From an uncultured Cohaesibacter sp. (GTDB lineage Bacteria; Pseudomonadota; Alphaproteobacteria; Rhizobiales; Cohaesibacteraceae), in the NCBI RefSeq assembly GCF_963664735.1, contig NZ_OY761553.1:945303-1009302 (forward strand): DNA of 64,000 nt. Reading direction: 5' to 3'. How positions within the stretch are numbered: position 1 is the stretch's first letter; each line of letters opens with the position of its first letter. A program made the position numbers and the translations under genes. The notes beneath the pieces were generated by a model. The model was not told where the DNA came from. It made no database searches and saw only the letters and a list, made by a program, of their open reading frames with translations. This document shows positions 63,721 to 64,000 of the stretch, one piece after another.

Positions 63721-64000
63721 ATGAATCGTCGTACACTCATGCTCGGCACTTTGATGGCCGCAGCAATCGGCTTTGTTGGCGTTCAAGCAGAAGCCGCAAG
63801 CTTTCCTAAAAAGGGCATCGAACTGATTGTTCCTTATTCCGCAGGTGGTGGCACCGATTTGGTTGCCCGTGCATTTGCTGATGCAGCCAACAAACACCTG
63901 GCTAAATCCATCGGCGTTGTAAACCGCACTGGTGGCGGTGGCGCGGTTGGCCTTACCGCAATCGCCAAGGCTCGTCCGAATGGTTACACAGTTGGCATGG
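63721..64000 (+). CDS. TctC-type tripartite tricarboxylate transporter binding protein, partial
   Basis: At least 93 codons, cut by the window end. Signal peptide (TLMLGTLMAAAIGFVGVQAEA) and TctC/Bug pattern: ELIVPYSAGGGTDLVARAFA and TGGGGAVGLTAIAKARPNGYTVG. It would bind a carboxylate and work with TctA/TctB beyond the window. Confidence 0.9.
   Translation, partial: MNRRTLMLGTLMAAAIGFVGVQAEAASFPKKGIELIVPYSAGGGTDLVARAFADAANKHLAKSIGVVNRTGGGGAVGLTAIAKARPNGYTVGM

Overview
The window reads as an alphaproteobacterial chromosome segment, most like a marine Hyphomicrobiales (Cohaesibacter/Roseibium-type) lineage. The clues are a NADH dehydrogenase NDUFS4-like accessory gene, DUF1127 and CCUCCUCCC-loop small RNAs, GntR/MocR regulators and a sarcosine oxidase locus. 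No taxon can be fixed from sequence alone. Two very different halves are joined near position 29,960.

Positions 1 to about 29,957 are most of a temperate podovirus-type prophage; its left end lies outside the window. Late genes run on the minus strand, right to left: small terminase, large terminase, GNAT-like protein, portal, Bbp19-like protein, scaffold, capsid, tail tubular A and B, and three ejection (internal virion) proteins. The second ejection protein carries a tail-lysozyme domain. The last one, cut by the window edge, carries a barnase/EndoU/colicin-E5-like (PBECR) ribonuclease domain. An AT-rich two-gene cassette (ABC-type ATPase plus TOPRIM-like protein, resembling a PARIS-like defence pair) sits between scaffold and capsid; its ATPase is broken by one base. 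Upstream of the terminases is a 250-bp repeat-rich non-coding region (nine GTGTCCCC octamers), a candidate origin or packaging site, followed by a toxin-antitoxin pair. Early genes (SF3-like helicase, TOPRIM primase, two HTH proteins, Cro-like protein) also run on the minus strand. They are interrupted by an oppositely oriented two-TM membrane gene. A repressor gene, operators repeated at two promoters, several small genes and a tyrosine integrase complete the right arm. Next to the integrase are two copies of an 18-residue micro-ORF and the 5' half of a tRNA-Arg gene, which marks the attachment site.

Positions 30,000 to 64,000 are chromosome. Region 30.0-41.2 kb: NDUFS4-like gene, tRNA-Pro, DUF192, double cold-shock protein, sirtuin, glyoxalase I, CPA2 antiporter, sulfurtransferase, U32/TrhP protein, and two tandem saccharopine-dehydrogenase-like paralogues. 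Region 41.4-49.6 kb is one-carbon metabolism: fhs, folD, and a soxB-soxA-soxG locus on the opposite strand that lacks soxD. Region 50.5-57.2 kb: CspA, then an amino-acid-type ABC transporter with an M20 amidohydrolase and a second binding-protein-like gene, divergent from a MocR regulator. Region 57.5-64 kb: DUF4189 protein, Tex, a DUF1127 gene with three cuckoo-type sRNA hairpins, and an IclR regulator with a KDPGal aldolase and the start of a TctC-type transporter, suggesting sugar-acid use.

The most interesting signals are the duplicated micro-ORF by the attachment site, the ATPase-TOPRIM cassette with its repairable frameshift, the ribonuclease domain on an ejected virion protein, the octamer-repeat region, and the DUF1127/cuckoo sRNA cluster.
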